Positions 1 through 6,393 of a stretch of DNA of 64,000 nt are shown piece after piece. The notes under the pieces were generated by a model. It was not told where the DNA came from, made no database searches, and saw nothing but the letters and a program-made list of their open reading frames with translations. Position 1 is the stretch's first letter, and each line of letters opens with the position of its first letter. The translations under genes were made by a program, and so were the position numbers. Origin of the DNA: Nitrosarchaeum sp. (GTDB lineage Archaea > Thermoproteota > Nitrososphaeria > Nitrososphaerales > Nitrosopumilaceae). Location of the stretch: the NCBI RefSeq assembly GCF_035968265.1, contig NZ_JAVYIM010000008.1, positions 1 through 64,000 on the forward strand, given 5' to 3'.

Positions 1-187
1 AGTTGCTAAAGCACCAAAAGTTGCTAAAGCACCAAAAGTTGCTAAAGCACCAAAAGTTGCTAAAGCACCAAAAGTTGCTAAAGCACCAAAAGTTGCTAAA
101 GCACCAAAAGTTGCTAAAGCACCAAAAGTTGCTAAAATAAAATTGGAATCAATCCCAGAAACTGAATCAATAGCAATAAAAGCATAA
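1..187 (+). CDS. C-terminal end of a lysine/alanine/proline-repeat protein (partial)
   Basis: The reading frame that opens at position 2 is already coding at the window edge and stops at the TAA at 185-187. Seven identical copies of the hexapeptide VAKAPK are followed by VAKIKLES and a short acidic-to-neutral tail ending IAIKA. Such low-complexity Lys/Ala/Pro tails resemble those of histone-H1-like or other nucleic-acid-binding proteins, but the folded N-terminal part lies outside the window, so the function is unknown. It sits 17 bases upstream of the next gene on the same strand and may be co-transcribed with it. The basic composition (about one third lysine) is seen directly; DNA or RNA binding is inference. 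Confidence 0.75.
   Translation, partial: VAKAPKVAKAPKVAKAPKVAKAPKVAKAPKVAKAPKVAKAPKVAKIKLESIPETESIAIKA
2..127. repeat. 18-bp perfect tandem repeat, seven copies
   Basis: The unit GTTGCTAAAGCACCAAAA occurs seven times without a single mismatch from 2 to 127, and an eighth copy diverges after nine bases. Every unit is in frame and encodes VAKAPK. Identity at all synonymous positions points to recent expansion or active homogenisation, and copy number probably varies between strains. Confidence 0.95.
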
Positions 188-204
188 GATTTGTTCATAG
201 CACA

Positions 205-543
205 TTGAACTCTCCAAATGGGTTTTTACAAAAAACCATTAATTTGGAGGGTCGTAGCTTTTTTTTAAAAATAATGAAGTTTGAAAATGGCTATTTTGTT
301 TCTATATCAGAAGGATTTGATAAGATAGGTTCAATGGTTGTCTCATTAGCTACTGGTCCAACACCTGTTACTACAACTGTGATCCCATCCAGATCTGAAT
401 CTTTATTTCTGAAATTAACTGCAGAAAGAATCAGTACTAGGATGAAAGGTATTGCAATTGTTTCAGCATTTATTCAAAAAGAATTAGATCCTAATACTGC
501 AAAAGCTATAATGACTGAAATTATGGAAATGATTCAGAATTGA
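205..543 (+). CDS. Small conserved protein, possibly proteasome-assembly-chaperone (PAC3/PAC4)-like
   Basis: A 112-residue protein with a TTG start 17 bases after the preceding stop. The segment from about residue 30 to the end has alternating beta strands (YFVSISEG, MVVSLATG, GIAIVSAFI) followed by a final amphipathic helix with many Met and Ile residues. The order of strands and helices recalls the small eukaryotic proteasome assembly chaperones PSMG3/PSMG4, but I see no decisive motif, so this is only a fold-level suggestion. The stop codon overlaps the TTG start of the ubiD gene, so the two are translationally coupled. No signal peptide or membrane segment is visible. A plain label of conserved archaeal protein of unknown function is the safe alternative. 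Confidence 0.6.
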   Translation: MNSPNGFLQKTINLEGRSFFLKIMKFENGYFVSISEGFDKIGSMVVSLATGPTPVTTTVIPSRSESLFLKLTAERISTRMKGIAIVSAFIQKELDPNTAKAIMTEIMEMIQN

Positions 544-1871
544 CAGATTTACGAAATTATCTTTCCTTGATAAAGAAAAACGATGATCTAAAAATTATTA
601 AAAAAAAGGTATCAACAAAATATGAAATTGCAGGAATTACTGCTAAAGTTGATGGTTCCACTGCCATTTTATTTGAAAATATTGCGGAAAGTGATTTTAA
701 TTTAGTTGCCAATCTTGTTGGGACCAGGAAAAGATTTGCTCAAGCAATTGGAAGTACCGAAGAAAAAATTCATGAAAATATGATTTTTGCAATTAAAAAT
801 GCAAAAAAACCAAAAATAATTTCTTCGGGAAAATTTATGGAGAATAAATCAAAAAACATCTCCATTATGCCTATTGTTACGCATTTTGAAAAAGAATCAG
901 GACCTTTTATCACTTCTTCTATTGCATATGTTAAGAACCCCGAAACTGGCGAGCAAAATTCATCATTTCACAGATTGATGCCGATTGATAATACTCATTT
1001 TTCAATTAGAATGGTTGAAGGAAGACATCTACACCGATGTTTCATTGATGCTAAGGAACATAATGAAGATCTTAAAATTGCAGTAACTGTTGGCGTGCAT
1101 CCAGCAATATCTATTGCAGGCGCATATCAAGCTGAATGGGGCAAAGATGAAATCAATATTGCAAATTCGCTTTTAGGTGGAAAACTTACATTATCAAAAC
1201 TTCCTTACACTGGATTACACGTTCCTTCCGGGACTGAAATTGTGATGGAGGGAAAAATTCTACAAGATAAAACTCATCAAGAGTGGATGGTAGAAATGCT
1301 ACAAACTTATGACCATCATAGATCTCAACCTATTTTTGAGATAGAGTCATTATACTATAGAAATAATCCTATATTTCATGATGTTCTTTCAGGTTTTTCT
1401 GAACATCGATTACTGATGGGAATGCCAATAGAATCAAAATTAAATGGAGAACTAAAAAAATCATTTCCTCAAACTAAACAAGTATCTATGACAAATGGAG
1501 GATGTAACTGGTTGCATGCAGTAGTCCAAATAAAAAAGAAAAAAGATTCTGATCCTAAAAAAATAATTAAAAAAACATTTGAATTTCATCGCTCATTAAA
1601 ACAAGTAACAGTTGTAGATGAAGACATTAATCCTAATAATGCTGAATCTGTTGAATACGCAATGGCAACAAGATTTCAAGCTGATACAGATCTATTGATA
1701 ATAAAAAATGTACGAGGATCTAGTCTAGATCCTTCTAGTGATCAAAAGAACTTAAAGACTGCAAAAATGGGCATAGATGCTACTAAATCCCTTTCAAAAC
1801 GTCAAGAGGGATTTGAATTAGCAAAAATTCCAAAAATAAATAAAATTAAACTAAATGATTATTTCAAATAA
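540..1871 (+). CDS. UbiD-family (prenyl-FMN-dependent) decarboxylase
   Basis: This 443-residue protein has the UbiD layout: an N-terminal alpha/beta domain, a central split-barrel FMN-binding domain with the strand GPFITSSIAYVKNPETG followed by SSFHRLMP, the acidic segment SGTEIVMEGKI, and a C-terminal domain with DEDINPNNAESVEYAMATR and DLLIIKNVRGSSLDPSS. Family members decarboxylate unsaturated or aromatic acids using prenylated FMN made by UbiX. In many archaea a UbiD homologue performs the trans-anhydromevalonate 5-phosphate decarboxylation of the archaeal mevalonate pathway. That is a plausible role here, because a HMG-CoA reductase is present at 32354-33613. An aromatic-acid substrate is the alternative. 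Translation starts at TTG (540), overlapping the previous stop by four bases. Confidence 0.88.
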   Translation: MTDLRNYLSLIKKNDDLKIIKKKVSTKYEIAGITAKVDGSTAILFENIAESDFNLVANLVGTRKRFAQAIGSTEEKIHENMIFAIKNAKKPKIISSGKFMENKSKNISIMPIVTHFEKESGPFITSSIAYVKNPETGEQNSSFHRLMPIDNTHFSIRMVEGRHLHRCFIDAKEHNEDLKIAVTVGVHPAISIAGAYQAEWGKDEINIANSLLGGKLTLSKLPYTGLHVPSGTEIVMEGKILQDKTHQEWMVEMLQTYDHHRSQPIFEIESLYYRNNPIFHDVLSGFSEHRLLMGMPIESKLNGELKKSFPQTKQVSMTNGGCNWLHAVVQIKKKKDSDPKKIIKKTFEFHRSLKQVTVVDEDINPNNAESVEYAMATRFQADTDLLIIKNVRGSSLDPSSDQKNLKTAKMGIDATKSLSKRQEGFELAKIPKINKIKLNDYFK

Positions 1872-1920
1872 TATTCGTATAATTGATTAAATTAAATTAG
1901 ATTAAATCTAAACTGCCTTA

Positions 1921-2424
1921 TTGCAAAATAATCCTGAAAACTTATCCAAAAAAGAAAAAAGTCCTGAAGAATCCAGCGCAGATGTAATTGTTAGGATGTT
2001 TCCTTCAGATGCCAATCCAGCAGGAAACGTGTTCGGGGGCGAAATTCTCAAACATATTGATATGGTTGCAGGGATTGTAGCTCAAAGACATGCTCAATCA
2101 AATGCAGTAACTGTAAGTATGGATAGTGTAAATTTCATAAAACCGGTTTTTGTTGGTAATGTTTTAAAATTAAATGCAAGAATAAATTATGTTCATAACT
2201 CATCAATGGAAATCGAAGTAAAGGCAGAAGCGGAAGATATTGTAACTGGAATTAAGACCATTACTGGTACAGCTTTTGTGACTTTTGTTGCATTAGATAA
2301 AAATGGAAAACCTACCCATGCTCCAAAACTTTTACTTAAAACCGATGAAGATAGGCAAAAATTTGAAGAAGGGAAAATTAGAATGGAAGAGAGATTAAAA
2401 AATCGTAAAAAATCTAGCAAGTAA
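1921..2424 (+). CDS. Acyl-CoA thioesterase, hotdog fold (YciA/BACH type)
   Basis: A 167-residue single hotdog domain. The segment NVFGGEILKHIDMVAGIVAQRHA contains the central hotdog helix with the acidic catalytic Asp (HIDMVAG). It is followed by the strands TVSMDSVNFIKPVFVGNVL, characteristic of the acyl-CoA hydrolase (YciA/Acot7) family. It would hydrolyse fatty or other acyl-CoAs to the acid plus CoA in the cytosol. The charged tail (residues ~140-167) is lysine-rich and probably disordered. The start is TTG at 1921; there is no in-frame ATG before the conserved core. It lies 49 bases after ubiD. The exact chain-length specificity cannot be read from the sequence. Confidence 0.87.
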   Translation: MQNNPENLSKKEKSPEESSADVIVRMFPSDANPAGNVFGGEILKHIDMVAGIVAQRHAQSNAVTVSMDSVNFIKPVFVGNVLKLNARINYVHNSSMEIEVKAEAEDIVTGIKTITGTAFVTFVALDKNGKPTHAPKLLLKTDEDRQKFEEGKIRMEERLKNRKKSSK

Positions 2425-2467
2425 TTTTCAGGGAACAGTTTAAGTGTCTCAAAGACAAATATAGTTT

Positions 2468-2881
2468 ATGACCTCTGAAGAAAAATCAAATCATTGGGAT
2501 TCTCTTTGGCAAGAATATTCAAAATCTCTTGAAAATTGGAAAACCGTATTTGAACAAATACAAAAAGCAACAAATGAAATGCAAGCCAAATTTAATGAGG
2601 TTTGGGAAAAAGCAGCCAAAGAATCTAGCGTAGATACCATGAAGACGTTTGGTGAAAATTGGCAAAAATCACTTAATGAAGCTGGAATAAAATCTTTCAA
2701 AGAATTTGGAGAAGCTTGGCAAAAATCACTCAATGAAGCTAATGCATCAACATTCAAACAAGTTGCAGAAAATTGGCAACAAACTCTAAATTCATCTGGA
2801 ATGGAAAACATGAAAGCTTATGGTGAAATGATGAAAAAATTTGCAGAAACCTGGAATACCATGTGGCCCAAATACAAATAA
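2468..2881 (+). CDS. Phasin-like all-helical protein with 19-residue repeats
   Basis: 137 residues, predicted almost entirely helical, rich in Trp, Lys and Glu, with no signal peptide. From about residue 58 it consists of four consecutive 19-residue units with the pattern F/Y-G-E-x-W-Q-K-S-L-N-E-A (FGENWQKSLNEA, FGEAWQKSLNEA, VAENWQQTLNSS, then a diverged YGEMMKKFAETW). The composition and Trp spacing resemble phasins and PhaE-type subunits that coat polyhydroxyalkanoate granules, which some ammonia-oxidising archaea are reported to make; that function is inferred. A second protein of the same type is encoded on the other strand at 3864-4331, and the two are probably paralogues. Confidence 0.75.
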   Translation: MTSEEKSNHWDSLWQEYSKSLENWKTVFEQIQKATNEMQAKFNEVWEKAAKESSVDTMKTFGENWQKSLNEAGIKSFKEFGEAWQKSLNEANASTFKQVAENWQQTLNSSGMENMKAYGEMMKKFAETWNTMWPKYK

Positions 2882-2969
2882 TCTTGTGAATTAAGAGTTA
2901 ATCCTATTTTATTTATTAGCAAAAATGTCTAACAAATTTTTCTCATTACGATTTTAATAATTATATCCA

Positions 2970-3347
2970 TTATATTTTGCCAGAATTAATTGCGAATTTT
3001 GATTGTTTTTTAAGATTTAGTGCAAGTTCTTTAAAGATTTCATTTACGCTAACATCAACAAGATTAATCGTTGCGTTTTCAATTACTATTTGTTTTTCAA
3101 ATTTTTCTTTAATTGCAAAAGATACCGATGACCAATGAAGTATTCCCTTTAATTGCTCTTCAACTGTAACGTTTGTTGTTGGAAAATTAGCAGGAGAAAA
3201 AACAATTCCGTTTGTCCACTGCATTGTTGGTATTGCACCTCCTGATGATCTGGTGCTAAATGCTATTTGTTTTACCCAGTCATCGAATTTATATTCAATA
3301 ACCTCATGAATCACCAATTTCTTCCATGGTTCTATTGAAATCTCCAT
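2970..3347 (-). CDS. Conserved hypothetical protein, 125 residues
   Basis: A soluble protein without signal peptide or membrane segment. It opens with strands (MEISIEPWKKLVIHEVIEYKF) and continues with a mixed alpha/beta pattern, a Gly/Ser-rich turn (RSSGGAIP) and a C-terminal helix (VNEIFKELALNLKKQ). I recognise no family motif. It begins with ATG, and its codon use and AT content match the neighbours, so it is likely to be a genuine gene. It lies between the two phasin-like genes but on its own transcription unit, upstream of nothing co-directional. Confidence 0.6.
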   Translation of the reverse strand: MEISIEPWKKLVIHEVIEYKFDDWVKQIAFSTRSSGGAIPTMQWTNGIVFSPANFPTTNVTVEEQLKGILHWSSVSFAIKEKFEKQIVIENATINLVDVSVNEIFKELALNLKKQSKFAINSGKI

Positions 3348-3452
3348 TTGAAACCAAATTCAACTAGACCAATTATAATCCTATTTTTTATGGCTATCGT
3401 AAGTCATTATCTCATAACACTCATACCACTAAATTCATCAATACTATCTATA

Positions 3453-3814
3453 ATGATGACTAGAATCATGATGATTGATGATTCTGAAGAATTCCATTCA
3501 CTTCTTAAAGATTTTTTTAGATCATAATCTTCAGCTACAACATCATAATGATATTAAAGCAATTAAAAAATATCATTCTAGTAACCCTGAACTTATTTTC
3601 TTAGATCTAGTAATGTCAAACTTTGATGGATTAAATGTTCTGAAAAATTAGATCTCAAGATCATTCCTCAAAAATTATTGTAATAACTGGAAATGATGAT
3701 CAGTATGTTTTTAACGAATGCACTAAGTTAGGAGCACTTGTATTTCTTATAAAACCATTTAATCTAAATGATGTATTAAATACTATTTATTTTTCAAATG
3801 AAATTATACATTAA
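3453..3814 (+). pseudogene. Response-regulator receiver (CheY-like) gene broken by two frameshifts
   Basis: Reading across three frames gives a complete ~120-residue receiver domain. It starts at ATG 3453 with MTRIMMIDDSEEFHSLLKDF (acidic pair DD), continues as NPELIFLDLVMSNFDGLNVL (phospho-acceptor Asp in FLDLVM), then KIIVITGNDDQ (Thr switch) and LGALVFLIKPFNLNDV (conserved Lys-Pro). The first shift falls in a run of seven T at 3512-3518 and the second in a run of five A at 3643-3647. Removing one base from each run restores an open frame to the TAA at 3812-3814. The gene is therefore either recently inactivated or carries two homopolymer sequencing errors. It has no output domain, and no cognate kinase is in the window. 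Confidence 0.82.
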
Positions 3815-3863
3815 TGAAATAATCTAAAAATAATTTTTTATTTAAGATAAAAAATTATTAAAA

Positions 3864-4331
3864 TTATGTATGAGTATTTTGCCAAGCTTGATTGAATTGT
3901 TTTATGGCTTCTTGATATGCTTTAATTGAATCATCGCCAGATGTTTTTAAAAATTTTTCCCATTGCTCATTAAATTTTTTAATTGACTCAATATTAGTTT
4001 CTTTAAAAATATTTTCAATCATTTTTGTTTGTTGCTTTATGTATTCTGGACCTATTTCTTGCCAAGTATTTTCCCAACTGGAACTGACTTTTTTCAATAA
4101 TTCTGTATCTGACTCTAATGCTCTTTGGCAGGCATCATGATATGTCATTAATGTATCGTTTGTAGCTTTTTGCCATTGCGCAAGTGATTCTTTCCATACA
4201 CTTAATGCTGAATTATATTCTTTCCAAGCTTTTTCGAATTCTGGTTTATTTGATGTTGTTTGCTTAATTGGTTTAGAAGTTGCTTTTTTTGCTGGTTTAT
4301 TTTTTGACTTGGTTTTTTTACTTGTAGCCAT
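3864..4331 (-). CDS. Phasin-like helical protein with lysine-rich N-terminus
   Basis: 155 residues. The first 30 are very basic and low-complexity (KKTKSKNKPAKKATSK). The rest is a long run of amphipathic helices with regularly spaced Trp and Phe (AWKEYNSALSVWKESLAQWQKA, WENTWQEI, FNEQWEKFLKTSGDDSIKAYQ). The second half matches the Trp-containing repeat of the protein at 2468-2881 (MKAYGEMMKKFAETW versus IKAYQEAIKQFNQAW). The basic head plus helical body is the layout of some phasins that bridge granules and DNA, but that role is inferred. It starts with ATG at 4331, and convergent flanking genes make it a single-gene unit. Confidence 0.75.
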   Translation of the reverse strand: MATSKKTKSKNKPAKKATSKPIKQTTSNKPEFEKAWKEYNSALSVWKESLAQWQKATNDTLMTYHDACQRALESDTELLKKVSSSWENTWQEIGPEYIKQQTKMIENIFKETNIESIKKFNEQWEKFLKTSGDDSIKAYQEAIKQFNQAWQNTHT

Positions 4332-4718
4332 AAAATGTATTAAAAATAGTAGATGTTAAAGTTTTCAATTATTCTATAACATGGAAATTATGCCCAGTTT
4401 ATTTTTTCTTTAAATTCCGATGCCTTGCTAAATTTTGGCGAGTGTTTTTCTTCCCTATTTTTGAATAAATTATAGTGATATTTACATAAGTTTCTGGTTT
4501 CTTTTAGTCCTATTTTGACTGATTGATCGGCTTTACTCTTGCATTCTGTTATACTGCATTTCAATATTCTTCACTACCCATATTCACTAATAAAATTATA
4601 TAATTATATAATTATCATTACAGCAAAATTGTAAATTTACTTTTAAAAAATGAGTTGTGTTGATTTAATAACAAAACATTCATGTTAACTTTTTATGATT
4701 GTATAATATCAAAAAATT
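4332..4718. other. Gap holding one small gene and AT-rich promoter DNA
   Basis: This 387-base interval lacks long reading frames. It contains the 58-codon gene at 4388-4564 on the minus strand, reported separately. The remainder (about 4565-4718) is more than 80% A+T with repeated TATAATTATA-type sequence, which probably holds divergent promoters for that gene and for the one at 4719. Confidence 0.7.
4388..4564 (-). CDS. Small Cys/His protein, probable zinc-binding (58 residues)
   Basis: A minus-strand reading frame with a TTG start at 4564 and TAA at 4388-4390 encodes 58 residues beginning MKCSITECKSKADQSVKIG and ending EFKEKINWA. Cys3, Cys8 (C-x4-C) and a later CKYH (Cys27 and His30) make a likely four-ligand zinc site. 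The middle, LKETRNLCKYHYNLFK, is a convincing helix. TATATAAT box A sequence lies about 38 bases upstream on the coding strand, so the leader would be very short. The frame is unusually protein-like for so AT-rich a stretch. Function unknown; small zinc proteins of this sort often regulate transcription or translation. Confidence 0.68.
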   Translation of the reverse strand: MKCSITECKSKADQSVKIGLKETRNLCKYHYNLFKNREEKHSPKFSKASEFKEKINWA

Positions 4719-4928
4719 ATGTCTGAAGATGAAAAAGGGAAAAGATTTCTTGAGTTAATTGATCAACAAAATAATCTTCAATGGAGTATTGTTACAAAAT
4801 TAACTTTGTTGATTAAATCTAACTGGAATTCATCTCAATTACAAAATGAAATTGAATTACTTGTTGAATCTCATTCTAAAATTACAAAAGAGCTAAACAG
4901 TTTAGATATCAATAACAGTATTTTATAA
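4719..4928 (+). CDS. Small helical hypothetical protein, 69 residues
   Basis: It starts with ATG and is predicted to be two or three amphipathic helices (EKGKRFLELIDQQNNLQWSIVTKLTLLI and LQNEIELLVESHSKITKELNSL), with no cysteine or membrane segment. The second helix has a heptad pattern compatible with a coiled coil. Its last six bases overlap the 3' end of ctaB, which runs in the opposite direction. I recognise no family. Clean composition and position suggest a real gene. Confidence 0.6.
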   Translation: MSEDEKGKRFLELIDQQNNLQWSIVTKLTLLIKSNWNSSQLQNEIELLVESHSKITKELNSLDINNSIL

Positions 4929-5852
4929 TGCCGAATCTACCATCAGTGCAATAAATAAAACTGCCAAATATGGACTAGAAAACTTAAACAAAGTCCATGA
5001 AGCTTTTTCCATTGGTTTTGCAATTACCCACGCTGATAATATTATCATTAAAGCCCCTGATGCTATAGCAGTCCAAAGATAAACTGGACCGACCATAGGC
5101 TCGCCATTTTCTGTTGTTAAAAAGAATGGCACAATTGAAAAAAGAACCATAACAAAAGTTGAACCTGCAATTGCTCTTGCCGATGTCTTTTCAGATTGTA
5201 CAGCAGTTAACATTGGAACATTAACTTTATTGTAATCTTCTTTGAAATGTAAAGTCAAAGCCCAAATATGCATTGGAATCCAAATAAACACTAGACCTGC
5301 CATTGCTAAACCCATTGTCCATAAATCTGTCATAGTCACTGCTACCCAACCAATCATTGGTGGCGAGCCACCGCATAAGCCTCCTAAAATTATATTTGTT
5401 CTAGAATTTCGTTTTAACATGTATGAATAAACAAGAATATTGTTTAACAAACCAAATGCAATAAAGACTGTTGCCCAAATTCCTTGTTCTAGAGTTGTTG
5501 TAAATGTGATTCCAAATGCTAATACAAGAGAGATTCCTGCTAATGCGAGTCCAAAATTTCTTGCTTTCTCTGCAGGATGAATTCTTTTTGAAGGAAGAGG
5601 TCTATTTTTTGTTCTCTCCATAATTGCGTCTATGTCTCTATCATGATAGTTAGTTAGCGTATTGGCTGCAGCAGATCCAGCAGCAACAGAAAATAGCATC
5701 AATGCCCATGTAGGTAAAGAAATTTCAATTCCATAAATATTGGATGCTGTTAAAGTAGCTCCAAATGCAGTAAAAACTAGTAGATACCAAATTTTTGGTT
5801 TAGTTAATTCATAATATACTGCAACACGAGATTCAGATTTTTGCTTTTGCAA
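4923..5852 (-). CDS. ctaB: Protoheme IX farnesyltransferase (heme O synthase)
   Basis: This 309-residue membrane protein of the UbiA prenyltransferase family transfers a farnesyl (or longer) group to heme B to make heme O for the terminal oxidase. The first Asp-rich motif lies at residues 68-87 (NYHDRDIDAIMERTKNRPLP), and a second conserved polar loop contains LHFKEDYNKVNVPM. About eight or nine hydrophobic segments can be seen, including GGLCGGSPPMIGW. The ATG start is two bases after the stop of the Lrp-type regulator gene, so the two probably form one transcript. Conservation of the heme O synthase signature makes a role in ubiquinone synthesis unlikely. Confidence 0.92.
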   Translation of the reverse strand: MQKQKSESRVAVYYELTKPKIWYLLVFTAFGATLTASNIYGIEISLPTWALMLFSVAAGSAAANTLTNYHDRDIDAIMERTKNRPLPSKRIHPAEKARNFGLALAGISLVLAFGITFTTTLEQGIWATVFIAFGLLNNILVYSYMLKRNSRTNIILGGLCGGSPPMIGWVAVTMTDLWTMGLAMAGLVFIWIPMHIWALTLHFKEDYNKVNVPMLTAVQSEKTSARAIAGSTFVMVLFSIVPFFLTTENGEPMVGPVYLWTAIASGALMIILSAWVIAKPMEKASWTLFKFSSPYLAVLFIALMVDSAL

Positions 5853-5854
5853 TG

Positions 5855-6322
5855 TTAGTTACTATCCTTTGATGACTTATATGGCATTGCTTTTGAACGT
5901 GACTTCATTTCTATAAATGATTCTGATGACTGTATTCCTTCAATACGTCCAATTTTTTCTGATACCATCTTATGCATTTGATCTAGTGATTTTGCATACA
6001 TAGTTACCAGAATATCGAATCTTCCCGTAACTTCGGCAACTTCTCTAACTCCTTCTATTTTGAATAATTCTTCAATTATATGGTCTCGTTTTTTTGTATC
6101 CATATTTATCCCGGTTAATGCCTTCACATTATATCCGAGTTCTGTATCATTTACAACAATTGTGAAACGTTCAATTAATTTACGTTTTATCAACCGTTTA
6201 ATTCTAGAGTAGACTACTGATGAATTTACATTGATTTTTTTTGATAATCTTGGAATTGAAATTGAAGCATCATTAGACAGCTCAGATAAAATTTGTAAAT
6301 CTAAATCATCAACTTTTCCCAT
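5855..6322 (-). CDS. Lrp/AsnC-family transcriptional regulator
   Basis: 155 residues. The N-terminal winged helix-turn-helix covers roughly residues 5-60 (DDLDLQILSELSNDASISIP, then VVYSRIKRLIKRKLIERFTI). The C-terminal RAM/ligand-binding domain covers about 70-145, with the typical HIIEELFKIEGVREVAEVTGRFDILV. Such proteins form dimers to octamers and sense amino acids or related metabolites. It is followed two bases later by ctaB, so it may control heme O supply or respiration. A TATA box (6356-6363) and a near-palindrome (6334-6350) lie between it and its own start, a usual arrangement for autoregulation. The effector cannot be deduced. Confidence 0.9.
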   Translation of the reverse strand: MGKVDDLDLQILSELSNDASISIPRLSKKINVNSSVVYSRIKRLIKRKLIERFTIVVNDTELGYNVKALTGINMDTKKRDHIIEELFKIEGVREVAEVTGRFDILVTMYAKSLDQMHKMVSEKIGRIEGIQSSESFIEMKSRSKAMPYKSSKDSN

Positions 6323-6333
6323 TTAAAACTCTC

Positions 6334-6350
6334 GAAACGATCTAGATTTC
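6334..6350 (-). promoter_or_regulatory. Near-palindromic candidate operator upstream of the Lrp-type gene
   Basis: GAAACGATCTAGATTTC lies between box A (6356-6363, CTTATAAA on the plus strand) and the regulator start at 6322. The GAAA/TTTC ends flank a CTAG-centred core. Lrp-family proteins often bind such AT-rich dyads downstream of box A to repress themselves. Only the symmetry is seen; binding is inference. Confidence 0.35.
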
Positions 6351-6393
6351 TGGTTCTTATAAAGTTATTATTGTAAAAATTTCAAAAAATACT

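Noticed and set aside
2-127. CRISPR-like repeat array
   Set aside because: The 18-base units are directly adjacent with no spacers and are in frame within a coding sequence.
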